From: a virus
DNA length: 22,028 bases
Strand: one strand, 5' to 3'
IMG/VR virus record: IMGVR_UViG_3300020195_000933
Span: 1-22,028 of that record
Of this stretch, positions 1 through 7,111 are shown piece by piece (the stretch's first letter is position 1; every line of letters begins with the position of its first letter). Made by a program: the position numbers and the translations under genes. The notes below the pieces were generated by a model. That model worked only from the letters and a program-made list of their open reading frames with translations. It ran no database searches and had not been told where the DNA came from.

Positions 1-440
1 CGAGGGGGCGGGGGGCGGTGGGTGAACTGGTGCCGGTCTGGGGCCCCCAGCTCGATGTACCCGGTCCTGGGGCTCGCGATCGCGACCGCCGTCGCCGCGG
101 TCGACTGCGCACTGATCGGGTCGAAGTACAGCCAGATGCACAACATGGCCGTCGCGGCTGGGACGGTCATCCCGTCGATCTGGATGCGCATCAGCTTGTT
201 CGCAACGCTGACCGCGCCGCCGGCGCCGTCGTCCAGCGCGTAGTCCAGGACGGTCCGGCCGTCGTACCAGACGACCCGGAGGTTGGCACCAGTGGTGTCG
301 GACAGGGCGACCAGGGAGGCCCAGAACGCGTCGAACTCCTTCGGCACGGTGACGTTCACGTCCACTGGCGTGGCCGCGGCGATGTCGACGCTGATCGCTA
401 CCCGCCTCCGCCAGAGCCCTCCGGCCGCGTACCAGGCCAT
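1..440 (-). CDS. DUF2341-like virion/tail-associated protein, C-terminus outside the window
   Basis: The leftward frame is open from an ATG at 440 to the window edge, about 146 codons without a stop, so the gene is partial. Its ATG overlaps the stop of the upstream gene (ATGA). The N-terminal part reads as a beta-rich domain: a Trp/Arg-rich start, then VTVPKEFDAFW, SDTTGANLRVVWYDGRTVLDY and later MLCIWLYFDP. This order (conserved Phe-Trp, 'SD..G..LRV.D..', then a 'L.Y.L' stretch and 'W.Y') resembles DUF2341 domains found in phage tail or receptor-binding proteins and in secreted bacterial proteins. Its place after the tail-terminator-position gene fits a tail or adhesion component. The family call rests on recalled motif pattern only; another beta-sandwich virion protein is possible. 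Confidence 0.6.
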   Translation of the reverse strand, partial: MAWYAAGGLWRRRVAISVDIAAATPVDVNVTVPKEFDAFWASLVALSDTTGANLRVVWYDGRTVLDYALDDGAGGAVSVANKLMRIQIDGMTVPAATAMLCIWLYFDPISAQSTAATAVAIASPRTGYIELGAPDRHQFTHRPPPP

Positions 441-919
441 CAGATCCCCCTGGAGCGGTGCGTTTCGTACCGGATGATTCCGTACGCGATGCCCAACCCC
501 GCCGGGAGGTCTGGCCCGTCCGAGAGGATGTCCAGGACCTCGACCTCGAGGATGGTCAACGCGTACAGCGTCGAGTAAACGGCGCTGTGATGGGCGTTCT
601 GGAGCGCTGTGGCCAGGTCGTTCGCGATGTCGAGCGCTGCCCGAGCGCGGGACTCGGTCGTCTCAGCCGCGGCCCCAGCGAAGGCGCCCCACTCGAACTC
701 ACCGCTGACGTGGTACTCGGTCAGCGGCGCGCCCCGGTCGATCAGCGACTTGGGCCGCGGCGGAGCGATGATCACATACGGCGGGCCGACCGGCGGGCTG
801 CCGCCGTCGCCCACAACGACCCGCGGGGTGCTCAAGGTCGTGCGGAGGTCGTACCCGGCATGGTTCGCACGCAAGGCGGAGAGGAGGTCGTCCAGGACGG
901 CGCAGGCGTGAGCGGCCAT
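440..919 (-). CDS. Putative tail terminator / minor tail protein
   Basis: This 159-aa protein has no motif I can name. It starts with a helical segment (HACAVLDDLLSAL), has a beta-rich middle containing 'PPYVIIAPPRPKSL', and a helical 'ARAALDIANDLATAL' segment followed by beta strands, with no signal peptide or membrane segment. That alpha-beta layout and length fit small tail-terminator or tail-tube-joining proteins, which usually follow the gp10-like head-closure gene, as here. ATGA overlaps join it to both neighbours, so it is translated within the late structural message. The function is inferred mostly from position; a structure prediction against lambda gpU or SPP1 gp17 would decide. 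Confidence 0.5.
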   Translation of the reverse strand: MAAHACAVLDDLLSALRANHAGYDLRTTLSTPRVVVGDGGSPPVGPPYVIIAPPRPKSLIDRGAPLTEYHVSGEFEWGAFAGAAAETTESRARAALDIANDLATALQNAHHSAVYSTLYALTILEVEVLDILSDGPDLPAGLGIAYGIIRYETHRSRGI

Positions 920-1116
920 CAGCCCTCCTTGTCGGGAGGGGCACGCTTGCCCTCGATCGCGGTCCGGAGCCGCTCGACGTCGGTGAAGTTGGTCTCGTGC
1001 TCGGTCTTACCGACGACCAACACGACCCGCCCCTCGTCGTTGAGCCGCAGGTCGTACGTCGGCGACCGGAGCTGGATGGAGCCGTGCGGATGGAGGGAGA
1101 TCGTGATGATTCTCAC
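919..1116 (-). CDS. Small structural-operon protein of unknown function (65 aa)
   Basis: The gene starts at a GTG whose last base overlaps the stop of the gp10-like gene (GTGA), with a good Shine-Dalgarno (GAGGAGGTG) about eight bases upstream on the leftward strand. An in-frame extension to 1239 is possible but runs through the upstream coding region and lacks this ribosome site, so the short form is preferred. The product reads as a compact beta-rich domain (VRIITISLHPHGSIQL, YDLRLNDEGRVVLVVGK) followed by a short helix and a charged tail. I do not recognise the family. Its place between the gp10-like gene and the tail-terminator-position gene suggests a minor head-tail joining or tail protein. 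Confidence 0.65.
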   Translation of the reverse strand: MRIITISLHPHGSIQLRSPTYDLRLNDEGRVVLVVGKTEHETNFTDVERLRTAIEGKRAPPDKEG

Positions 1117-1589
1117 CGGGTCACCTCCTCGACCAGCCGCTTGGCGACCCGCACGTCGGCCTTCTGCATGTGCGCCTCGAGCGCTCGCAGGAGGTACCGG
1201 GAACCGCGGATCCGGACCTCCCGGCGACGGACGGCCCACAACTGGCGGGTGCCGGAGCGGAAGACCAGACCGCCGCCCGAGCTTCGGACGGTGACGAAGC
1301 CCGGTCCGGGGGCGAAGCCACGTCGAACGGGAATCGTGAGGAACTGCCGCCGAACCGGGCGAACCACCCCGCCCTCGCTCTGAAGCTGGGCGTAGGGCAG
1401 GTCGGAGTGCACCGTCTTCCCGAGGCGCTTGATGGAGCGTCGCAGCGCGCCCGACCGCCGCGGGGCGAACTCGCGCACGGTGGCTGCAGCCCGCTCGGCC
1501 TCCCGCTCGAGCTCGTCGGGCACCCGTCCGGCCATGCGGTGGAGGTTCCCGGCGAACCGAGTCGTCCAGGGCTCAAGCTCATCCGACAC
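1113..1589 (-). CDS. HK97 gp10-like head-closure / tail-completion protein
   Basis: The 158-aa product begins with an amphipathic helix (DELEREAERAAATVREF) and then carries the diagnostic 'APRRSGALRRSI' segment. An A/SP..TG.LR.S motif at this position is typical of HK97 gp10-like and virion-morphogenesis proteins, which sit in the neck between connector and tail. A basic beta region with PVRRQFLTIPVRRGF follows, then a C-terminal helix. The start is GTG at 1589 with GGAG six bases upstream, overlapping the connector gene by 11 nt. It follows the gp6-like connector, the usual gene order. The family call is fairly safe; which neck component it is remains inferred. Confidence 0.75.
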   Translation of the reverse strand: MSDELEPWTTRFAGNLHRMAGRVPDELEREAERAAATVREFAPRRSGALRRSIKRLGKTVHSDLPYAQLQSEGGVVRPVRRQFLTIPVRRGFAPGPGFVTVRSSGGGLVFRSGTRQLWAVRRREVRIRGSRYLLRALEAHMQKADVRVAKRLVEEVTR

Positions 1590-2211
1590 GGGAGCTCCAG
1601 ACGACCCAGGGGGCCAGGGCGTTCCGCACGGAGGCGGGGAGGAGCGCGTCGCTGTCCGAGCGGGTGACCGACTGCCCGCCCTGGGAGATCGCCACGGCGG
1701 ATCCGACGCGCGGTCGCTCGAGGAGATGCCGAACGGCGTCAGCCGCGATGGGCAAGATCTCCGGCGCGTCGGCCGCGAACCCGCCGACGTAGATCACCCG
1801 ATTCGCTCGGGCGTCCGTCCGCCAGATGCTGTACGGGGTCGCCGTCGATCCGAGCCAGAGCTCCCGAGCTCGAGCGTCGAGGACCCGGTACCCGGCGGCC
1901 ACCTCCGCCGCCGCTCCGTACGCCGACGCGATCGATACGTTCCAGCTCGGATCCATGTGGGCGCTGGTGATCGCCGTGATGAGCCCGTGCGGGATGTCGA
2001 GGACCCGACGCTCACCCGGGCGAGGCCGCAGGTGCGCCGTGTAAGTCGCGGACTCCATCGTGTAGGTGCCCGCGTCGCTCACCGGCCAGCCGCAGAACTC
2101 GGCCATCAGCGCGTTGGCGTCCGCCACGGCTGCGAGGATTCGTGTGTCCTCGCCGGTCCCCGTCAGCTGCGGGAACCGGATGCGGAAGGCTGCGGCGGTG
2201 ATCAGCGCCAG
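1579..2211 (-). CDS. gp6-like head-tail connector protein, probable CTG start
   Basis: The connector would form a ring between portal and tail. The first standard start is GTG at 2127, but the frame stays open upstream to a stop at 2217-2215. The extra codons read LALITAAAFRIRFPQLTG, which matches the usual opening of gp6-like connectors ('ALxTxxxFRxxFPxL', followed by an alanine-rich helix and 'FCGWP'). No ATG, GTG or TTG lies in that extension. The CTG at 2211 sits just after a GAGGTGA ribosome-site-like sequence and next to the upstream stop, so it is the likely initiation codon, giving 210 aa. Later segments include 'DARARELWL', 'NRVIYVGGFAADAPEI' and 'GGQSVTRSDSDALLP', all familiar in this family. 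Confidence 0.78.
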   Translation of the reverse strand: MALITAAAFRIRFPQLTGTGEDTRILAAVADANALMAEFCGWPVSDAGTYTMESATYTAHLRPRPGERRVLDIPHGLITAITSAHMDPSWNVSIASAYGAAAEVAAGYRVLDARARELWLGSTATPYSIWRTDARANRVIYVGGFAADAPEILPIAADAVRHLLERPRVGSAVAISQGGQSVTRSDSDALLPASVRNALAPWVVWSSRVG

Positions 2212-2219
2212 AGCTCACC

Positions 2220-2522
2220 TCACCCCTTCGAGGGCTTGCGGGTCGATTCCTTGTGGTCGGCCTTGTCGATCTTGCCGAGCACGTCGGCCTTCGACGGCAT
2301 GGGCCTGCCCGCGGATCCCGCCGCGGATCCGCCATGCTCCACGAAGCTCTCCGGGAACGTGGACATCAGGTAGGTTGCGACGCTCTCGGGGACCTCGCGG
2401 ACCTCGCCCGGCCTCCACCCCCGACCAGTGGCCGCGGAGGAGTAGCTTTCGAACTCCTTGCCGGGGCGCAGCAGCAGCATCTTCTTCGGTTCGGGCTTCT
2501 TCACGTCGTCATCAGGGTTCAC
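2220..2522 (-). CDS. Small charged structural-operon protein (100 aa)
   Basis: The GTG start overlaps the upstream stop (GTGA), placing this 100-aa protein inside the translationally coupled head operon. The N-terminus is Asp/Lys/Pro-rich (DDDVKKPEPKK). The middle reads LLLRPGKEFESYSS and GWRPGEVREVPESVATYLMSTFP, and the C-terminus is a Lys-rich helix (KADVLGKIDKADHKESTRK). The 'WRPGEVREVPESVATYL' element recalls small head-associated proteins encoded between the capsid and connector genes, but I cannot name a family. There is no signal peptide or membrane segment. It is likely a minor head protein or assembly factor, by position only. Confidence 0.65.
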   Translation of the reverse strand: MNPDDDVKKPEPKKMLLLRPGKEFESYSSAATGRGWRPGEVREVPESVATYLMSTFPESFVEHGGSAAGSAGRPMPSKADVLGKIDKADHKESTRKPSKG

Positions 2523-2914
2523 AGCGGCCTCCGCTCGAGCGCCAGAACCATCCGGCCTCGAACTGCTACGCCGGTTCCCGGCGTGGTTTTGGCGAGTCGC
2601 AGCACGTCGTTCTCCGAGACCACGGATGCCGCGCCCGCCGGAGTGGTGAGCACCTCTGGCGCGCCCGCGACGCTGTTCGTCGCTGCGTACGAACGGCTCG
2701 CGATGGTCTGGGCCTGGGTCTCGTTTGTCAGTGTCAGAACGGCGTAGTTCGTGCCGTCCGCCGTTACGGCATCGTCCGGGAGCCAGACGACCTTGGTGAT
2801 CTGCCACTTGCCCGGCAGGAGGAATGAATTCTGATAGTTGCGGTCGGTGTTCGCCGTCTCTGCCGCAGTGTCGGTCGCAATCTCGAACTGCGCGTGCTCG
2901 TTGTGGACTGCCAT
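2519..2914 (-). CDS. Putative capsid decoration or head-associated protein (131 aa)
   Basis: It starts at an ATG with a strong Shine-Dalgarno (AGGAGGCCCGG before ATG), the best ribosome site in this block, which suggests a highly made virion protein. It sits directly after the major capsid gene, the usual place of a decoration or head-fibre protein. The 131-aa sequence is beta-rich and hydrophilic: 'YQNSFLLPGKWQITKVVWLP', then 'TNYAVLTLTNETQAQTIASR', and a C-terminal 'GVAVRGRMVLALERR'. I do not recognise a named family. It is separated from the capsid gene by an 80-base gap with a stable stem-loop. Decoration is inferred from position, ribosome site strength and beta-rich pattern. Confidence 0.6.
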   Translation of the reverse strand: MAVHNEHAQFEIATDTAAETANTDRNYQNSFLLPGKWQITKVVWLPDDAVTADGTNYAVLTLTNETQAQTIASRSYAATNSVAGAPEVLTTPAGAASVVSENDVLRLAKTTPGTGVAVRGRMVLALERRPL

Positions 2915-2950
2915 CCGGGCCTCCTGGGCACGTGGCCCTTTGCCACCTCG

Positions 2951-2977
2951 GGCCCGCCACCATCACGTGAGCGGGCC
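2951..2977 (-). promoter_or_regulatory. Stem-loop between capsid and decoration-position gene
   Basis: The 7-bp arms GGCCCGC (2951-2957) and GCGGGCC (2971-2977) flank a 13-base loop, and an extra CTC/GAG pairing is possible with one bulged base. No T run follows on the leftward strand, so it is not a classical rho-independent terminator. It may stabilise the capsid message or partly uncouple expression of the next gene. Confidence 0.45.
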
Positions 2978-2994
2978 GAGGACGAACGCTCGAA

Positions 2995-4605
2995 TCAGGC
3001 GATGGGCAGGTTGTACGAGTAGTGCACGTCACGAACGCCGTCGGCAGCGCCCGGCACAGCATCGAGCGACCGGAACGCGGACCGGCCCCGCGCCACCACC
3101 GTCGTGGTGTTGTTGCGGATGTCCACTTCCTGCTCCATCACCAAATTCTTCCTGATCACGTATTCGAAGCGCGAGCGGTCGACGGTGATCAGGCCGGTGG
3201 TCGTCCCGCTCCCGGTGAACAAGCCCGTTGCCGCCAAATCCGCCGTCATCGTCCCGCTGATGATCAGCGGCACCATCCCCGAGAGGAACCCGACCTGACC
3301 CGGCAGGATGCCGCCCGGCGTCCCGCCCACGTCACCGATCTGCCCGGAGAGGATGGAGGCCAGCGCGCCGACCTTCTCCCACGAGGCGAACTCGGCGAAG
3401 TCCAACATCTTCGCCCAGAAGTACTCCCAGGAGGTGATGGCGACGACGTTCGAGGTCCCCATTCCGTTCATCATGTTCGGGACGCCGAGGTTCCCCGCTG
3501 CGGCCCGGAACCCTGCCCAGGTGGCGGCCGCGCCCTGATCGGTCGCACCGTAGGTGGTGACGGCCTCCGCATCCTTCGCCCGAGCTCGGAGCCCGAGACC
3601 GCGCCGCCGGTGGTCGATGGTGGTCCCAAGGCCCGCAGTCCCGCCGAGCATTCCCCGCGGGTCCCACGACGCGATGGCGTCCTGGTGCGTCGCCGCGCTG
3701 TCGGAGTTCATCGCGGTGTCGTCTTCGCACCACCGCCAGCCGTCGACGATGGCGCGCTGGATCTCCGGCAGAACCGCGATGATCGAGTCCTCCTCCCAGT
3801 CCCGATCGAACTGCACGCCCCCGGCCGCGCTGTAGGTCTCGATCGTGACCGATGCGTCCGTCAGGTTGGAAAGCGGGTCGGCTGCGGGGTCATTCGAGGT
3901 CGGGACGCGATGGATGTAAAACCTGACCCTTCCGGCGATCCGCGGGATGGTGATCGATGAGCCATTGATGATCCGGCGCTTGAACAGGCCAACCAAGCCC
4001 GTCGGGATCATCACCTCCCGCTCGATCTCCGGGATGGTCACGTCCGGTGCCCAGCTGGCCCCAATGCCGGAGGAGTCCGCGAGGATCTTCTCCACCTGCG
4101 GTCCCATCGCGCGGGCCGCCTCCATCACGTCCGAGTCCAGCTGCGGCGTGAACTTCCGACGCACCATCGAGGCCCGCGCGACGCTCCGGCGGGTGACTGC
4201 TCGCTGGAGCGCGAGCTGCGCCGTGGTTCGCGGCTTCGGGTCGTCGATGAGGCCCGGGACCCAGACCTTGCAGACGGAGCCGTCGGGCCCGAGGTGGTCG
4301 ACCGTGTGGCCGCGGAGGCGGAGCGCGCCGTCCGGGCTCACCCGGTAGTTGTCCCGGTCCTGCGCAGGGGGAGCGGAGCGCGAGAAGTACACATCCAGGT
4401 CCCGCTCGGTTCCAGCGCTCGCCGCCCGATCGACCGAGGCCCGCATCTGGGCGTCCTGGGCCTGCTGGATGGCGAGCATCGCGGTCTTGAGCGTACCGAT
4501 CGCCCCGCCGATGTCGGCGAGCTGACCGCCCTGTTCGTCCCGGGCCTTGCGGAGGTCGGCGATCGTCTTCGCCAGTTCCTGGGCCTTCTCCTCGACTCCG
4601 TTCAT
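2995..4605 (-). CDS. Major capsid protein, HK97 fold, with N-terminal coiled-coil scaffold domain
   Basis: This 536-aa protein builds the icosahedral shell. Residues 1-60 form an Ala/Gln/Lys-rich helical region (EEKAQELAKTIADLRKARDE), as expected for a delta domain acting as built-in scaffold. It is followed by a flexible region near residues 60-100. The central part carries 'VTIPEIEREVMIP' and 'GVQFDRDWEEDSIIAV', which fit the E-loop/P-domain of HK97-fold capsids, and the C-terminal part has 'MTADLAATGLFTGSG' and a closing strand. It is longer than the roughly 385-residue HK97 gp5, suggesting an inserted region or an extended P/A domain. Gene order (protease immediately upstream, ATGA overlap) supports the call strongly. 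Confidence 0.9.
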   Translation of the reverse strand: MNGVEEKAQELAKTIADLRKARDEQGGQLADIGGAIGTLKTAMLAIQQAQDAQMRASVDRAASAGTERDLDVYFSRSAPPAQDRDNYRVSPDGALRLRGHTVDHLGPDGSVCKVWVPGLIDDPKPRTTAQLALQRAVTRRSVARASMVRRKFTPQLDSDVMEAARAMGPQVEKILADSSGIGASWAPDVTIPEIEREVMIPTGLVGLFKRRIINGSSITIPRIAGRVRFYIHRVPTSNDPAADPLSNLTDASVTIETYSAAGGVQFDRDWEEDSIIAVLPEIQRAIVDGWRWCEDDTAMNSDSAATHQDAIASWDPRGMLGGTAGLGTTIDHRRRGLGLRARAKDAEAVTTYGATDQGAAATWAGFRAAAGNLGVPNMMNGMGTSNVVAITSWEYFWAKMLDFAEFASWEKVGALASILSGQIGDVGGTPGGILPGQVGFLSGMVPLIISGTMTADLAATGLFTGSGTTTGLITVDRSRFEYVIRKNLVMEQEVDIRNNTTTVVARGRSAFRSLDAVPGAADGVRDVHYSYNLPIA

Positions 4606-5561
4606 GACTGCTCCAGAAGCTGGGCGACCCGGGTGAACAGGTCGACTGGTGGTGGGCCGGCTTGCGCGTAGGCCTGGACGATCCGGCGAGCCGGGTCGGT
4701 TCGGAGGATGTCGAGGACGGTGGGGCGAACCATCCGCATCGCCATCTCGGCCACCGGCTCATCGGCCGGCGCATCCTTCTCCGGCTTGGGAAACAGGGCC
4801 CGAACGAACGCCGGGAGCAGCGCCTGCGCGACCCGGTCCAGCTGCTCGTCGTCTGCCAGCCAGGCCCACGGGTCGACGTCGGAGTCGGTGTCGTCGGCCG
4901 GAGCTTCTGCCTCCGGATCGTCCTCACGGCGGAAGAGCTCGAACGACCTCTGCAGCGCCTGCGCGTTCATGGGGATCGTGGCGCTGCTGAACTCGAGGAG
5001 GACCGGGGATTCGAAGAGCGTGCCGGCGTACTTCTCGCGGCCCCAGAACGTTTCGATCTCGATGGGCGCCTGGTAGAACTCGTGGTCAGCGGGGAGCTTG
5101 TCCCGGCGGGTCTTCTTCTCGGACCGGAAGCCGACCGAGCCCGCGCGGCGGATCCCGGCCAGGTGCTGGTGTCCGACGCCCCGGACCTCGGGGTTCGGAT
5201 TGTCCGTGTCCCACTTGACCCGGATCATCAGCTTGCCAGCGTCGTCGCCAGCCTTCGGGACGATCGCCTCGACGGCGTGCCCGACGACCCGGAGCGGGTT
5301 GTGGTTGTCGAGGATGACCGGGTTGGACCGGAACTCCGCCAGCCGCCAGTTCTGCTTCACCACGTCCATCGCCCGATCCGGCGAGTCGGTGGACGCGACA
5401 AACAGCGTGGTGCCGTCGGTGTTGCCCTTCTCGGCGCGGGACTCGATCAGGACCGACCCGCTGTCGTCCTTCCCGCGCTCGACCAGGTCCCAGGCCCAGC
5501 GGACCTCCCGCTCCATAGGCTCGAGGCCCCTCGTGATGCTCTTGGTCGTGGTGCGCTTCAT
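4602..5561 (-). CDS. Prohead protease, HK97 gp4 family (U35)
   Basis: The protease cleaves the capsid delta domain during head maturation. The 319-aa product carries all three catalytic signatures in order: His87 in 'VILDNHNPLRVVGHA', Ser142 in 'AGSVGFRSEKK' and Glu190 in 'LLEFSSATIPMNAQA'. Family knowledge pairs these as the His-Ser-Glu triad of HK97 gp4. After about residue 205 there is a long acidic Ala/Asp/Glu-rich tail and a helical C-terminal region, which could be a scaffold-like extension, since the usual protease is near 225 residues. The start is ATG at 5561, overlapping the portal stop (ATGA) and preceded by GAGGG. The in-frame upstream extension to 5744 lies inside the portal gene and is rejected. 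Confidence 0.92.
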   Translation of the reverse strand: MKRTTTKSITRGLEPMEREVRWAWDLVERGKDDSGSVLIESRAEKGNTDGTTLFVASTDSPDRAMDVVKQNWRLAEFRSNPVILDNHNPLRVVGHAVEAIVPKAGDDAGKLMIRVKWDTDNPNPEVRGVGHQHLAGIRRAGSVGFRSEKKTRRDKLPADHEFYQAPIEIETFWGREKYAGTLFESPVLLEFSSATIPMNAQALQRSFELFRREDDPEAEAPADDTDSDVDPWAWLADDEQLDRVAQALLPAFVRALFPKPEKDAPADEPVAEMAMRMVRPTVLDILRTDPARRIVQAYAQAGPPPVDLFTRVAQLLEQS

Positions 5562-7063
5562 GCGGCCCTCCGCGCACAGATGTCGGCGGCGAGCCGGGCC
5601 GCGCGCTCTGTGGTGAACGTGTCGACGACACCCATGCGCAGGCCCTCGTCGGTGATGCCGCAGATCTCCTCGGCCCACCAGCGAGCCGACGGCCGCTCGA
5701 GACCCGCCTGGTCGAACGCGTGGTAGAGCCGCTCGGTTTGCCACCGTACGAACAGCCTGGCGTCGACCTCGTCCCCGAGCTCGGCGTACGTCGCCTGCGA
5801 TGCGCGGAGGTGCTGGTCGAGCGCCGACCGGAGTCGGCCCTCGAGCGCCTTTTCCCGGTCGTCCTGCGGCTCCTCGGGCTGCCGGTCGATCGGCCGGGGC
5901 GAGTGGAACGTGTCCACCATCGCGGCGTCAGGCACCGGGGCCTCGTCGAACCCCTCGTAGTCGGCGGCCTGCCGGACGCTCGCGCCCATCCCGACCCAGG
6001 TCGAGACCCGCATCAGCCGCTCCGTGTAGGACACCTGGAGCGACTCCACCGACGAGTAGTCGTATTCGATGCGGACGCCGGCCTTCGCTAGCCGCGTCCA
6101 GGCCCGCTCGAAGGGGCGGGCGCGACCCATGTTGCTTTCCCAATAGACCCGCATCTCCTGACGGGAGCCGCCGTAGTTGGCGGTCGACAACCCCGCCCGG
6201 GTCGGGGGGACGCCGAACAACGCCAGGGTCACGTCCCGCAGTTGGTTGCTGCGCTCGGTGAACGGGAACGCATCCGGCGACCAACCGAGCTGCGTCGCAG
6301 TCACCTCGCCGCCAACCACGAAGGCGCCGTGCTTCGCCGCGATGGCCTGTTCCCAACGGTTCCGGAGTTCGGCGGTGGCTCCCGGGCCCAGCCCGGTCAT
6401 GCCCTTGATCGAGAACAGCACATCCGGACGACCTTTCGCGGCCTGTGCGCCGGCCGTTCGTCTGGCCTCCAGCTCGATGTTCAGGTCGTCGTGGATGCAG
6501 CGAACGCAGGTCTCGCCGTAGACCGACGACGGGTCATCGGACCAGGACACGTCGCGGACGTGGATGACCTCGTCCGGCGGCAGGATCTGCCGCTCGCCGT
6601 TCTCGTGCGTGAACTCGAACCCGACCGGGACGCCGAACGGACCGGGGAGAACACGAGTCCGTCCGGGATGCAGTCGGTAGATCGCGGGTCCGCCGGGCCG
6701 CCAAATGTAGGCGTTTCCGCAGCATAAGTAGTCGACCCACAGCTGCTTACGGAACAGGAAGCCATCGCATCCCGCGTTCGGTTGCTCCAGGAGCTCAAGC
6801 GCCGGATCGTCGACGATGGTCCGGGATCGTTTGCCCTTCCCGCCCAGCGCCGCGTCCTGCCGAGCCGCGACCAGCGGGAGTCCGGCCATGTCGGTCGCCA
6901 CCGCCTGGATGCATGTCCAGATCCAGGGGAACTGCGCCATCGCCGACATTGAATTGGTGACGGCGTACGCCGGCGAAACGGCATCCCCACCAGACGCGAA
7001 CAAGAGCGTCGGCACGACGAACAGCCGCTGGACCCACCCGGTGAGCGCGCGCCAAACCACCAT
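5558..7063 (-). CDS. Portal protein, HK97-like (phage_portal family)
   Basis: This 501-aa protein would form the dodecameric DNA channel at one capsid vertex. Recognisable segments in order are 'FPWIWTCIQAVATDMAGLPL' near residues 45-65 (the conserved opening helix of HK97-like portals), 'NAGCDGFLFRKQLWVDYLCCGNAYIW' near 95-122, 'EVIHVRD' near 165-170 and 'LFGVPPTRAGL' near 285-295. A C-terminal Arg/Glu-rich helical tail follows. Its position between large terminase and protease is canonical. The start is ATG at 7063, 48 bases after the terminase stop; the ribosome site is weak (GGTGGCG). Confidence 0.92.
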   Translation of the reverse strand: MVVWRALTGWVQRLFVVPTLLFASGGDAVSPAYAVTNSMSAMAQFPWIWTCIQAVATDMAGLPLVAARQDAALGGKGKRSRTIVDDPALELLEQPNAGCDGFLFRKQLWVDYLCCGNAYIWRPGGPAIYRLHPGRTRVLPGPFGVPVGFEFTHENGERQILPPDEVIHVRDVSWSDDPSSVYGETCVRCIHDDLNIELEARRTAGAQAAKGRPDVLFSIKGMTGLGPGATAELRNRWEQAIAAKHGAFVVGGEVTATQLGWSPDAFPFTERSNQLRDVTLALFGVPPTRAGLSTANYGGSRQEMRVYWESNMGRARPFERAWTRLAKAGVRIEYDYSSVESLQVSYTERLMRVSTWVGMGASVRQAADYEGFDEAPVPDAAMVDTFHSPRPIDRQPEEPQDDREKALEGRLRSALDQHLRASQATYAELGDEVDARLFVRWQTERLYHAFDQAGLERPSARWWAEEICGITDEGLRMGVVDTFTTERAARLAADICARRAA

Positions 7064-7111
7064 GGCGCCACCGATACCAGCAGCACCGCGACAGACGCTG
7101 TCCGCGTTGCT

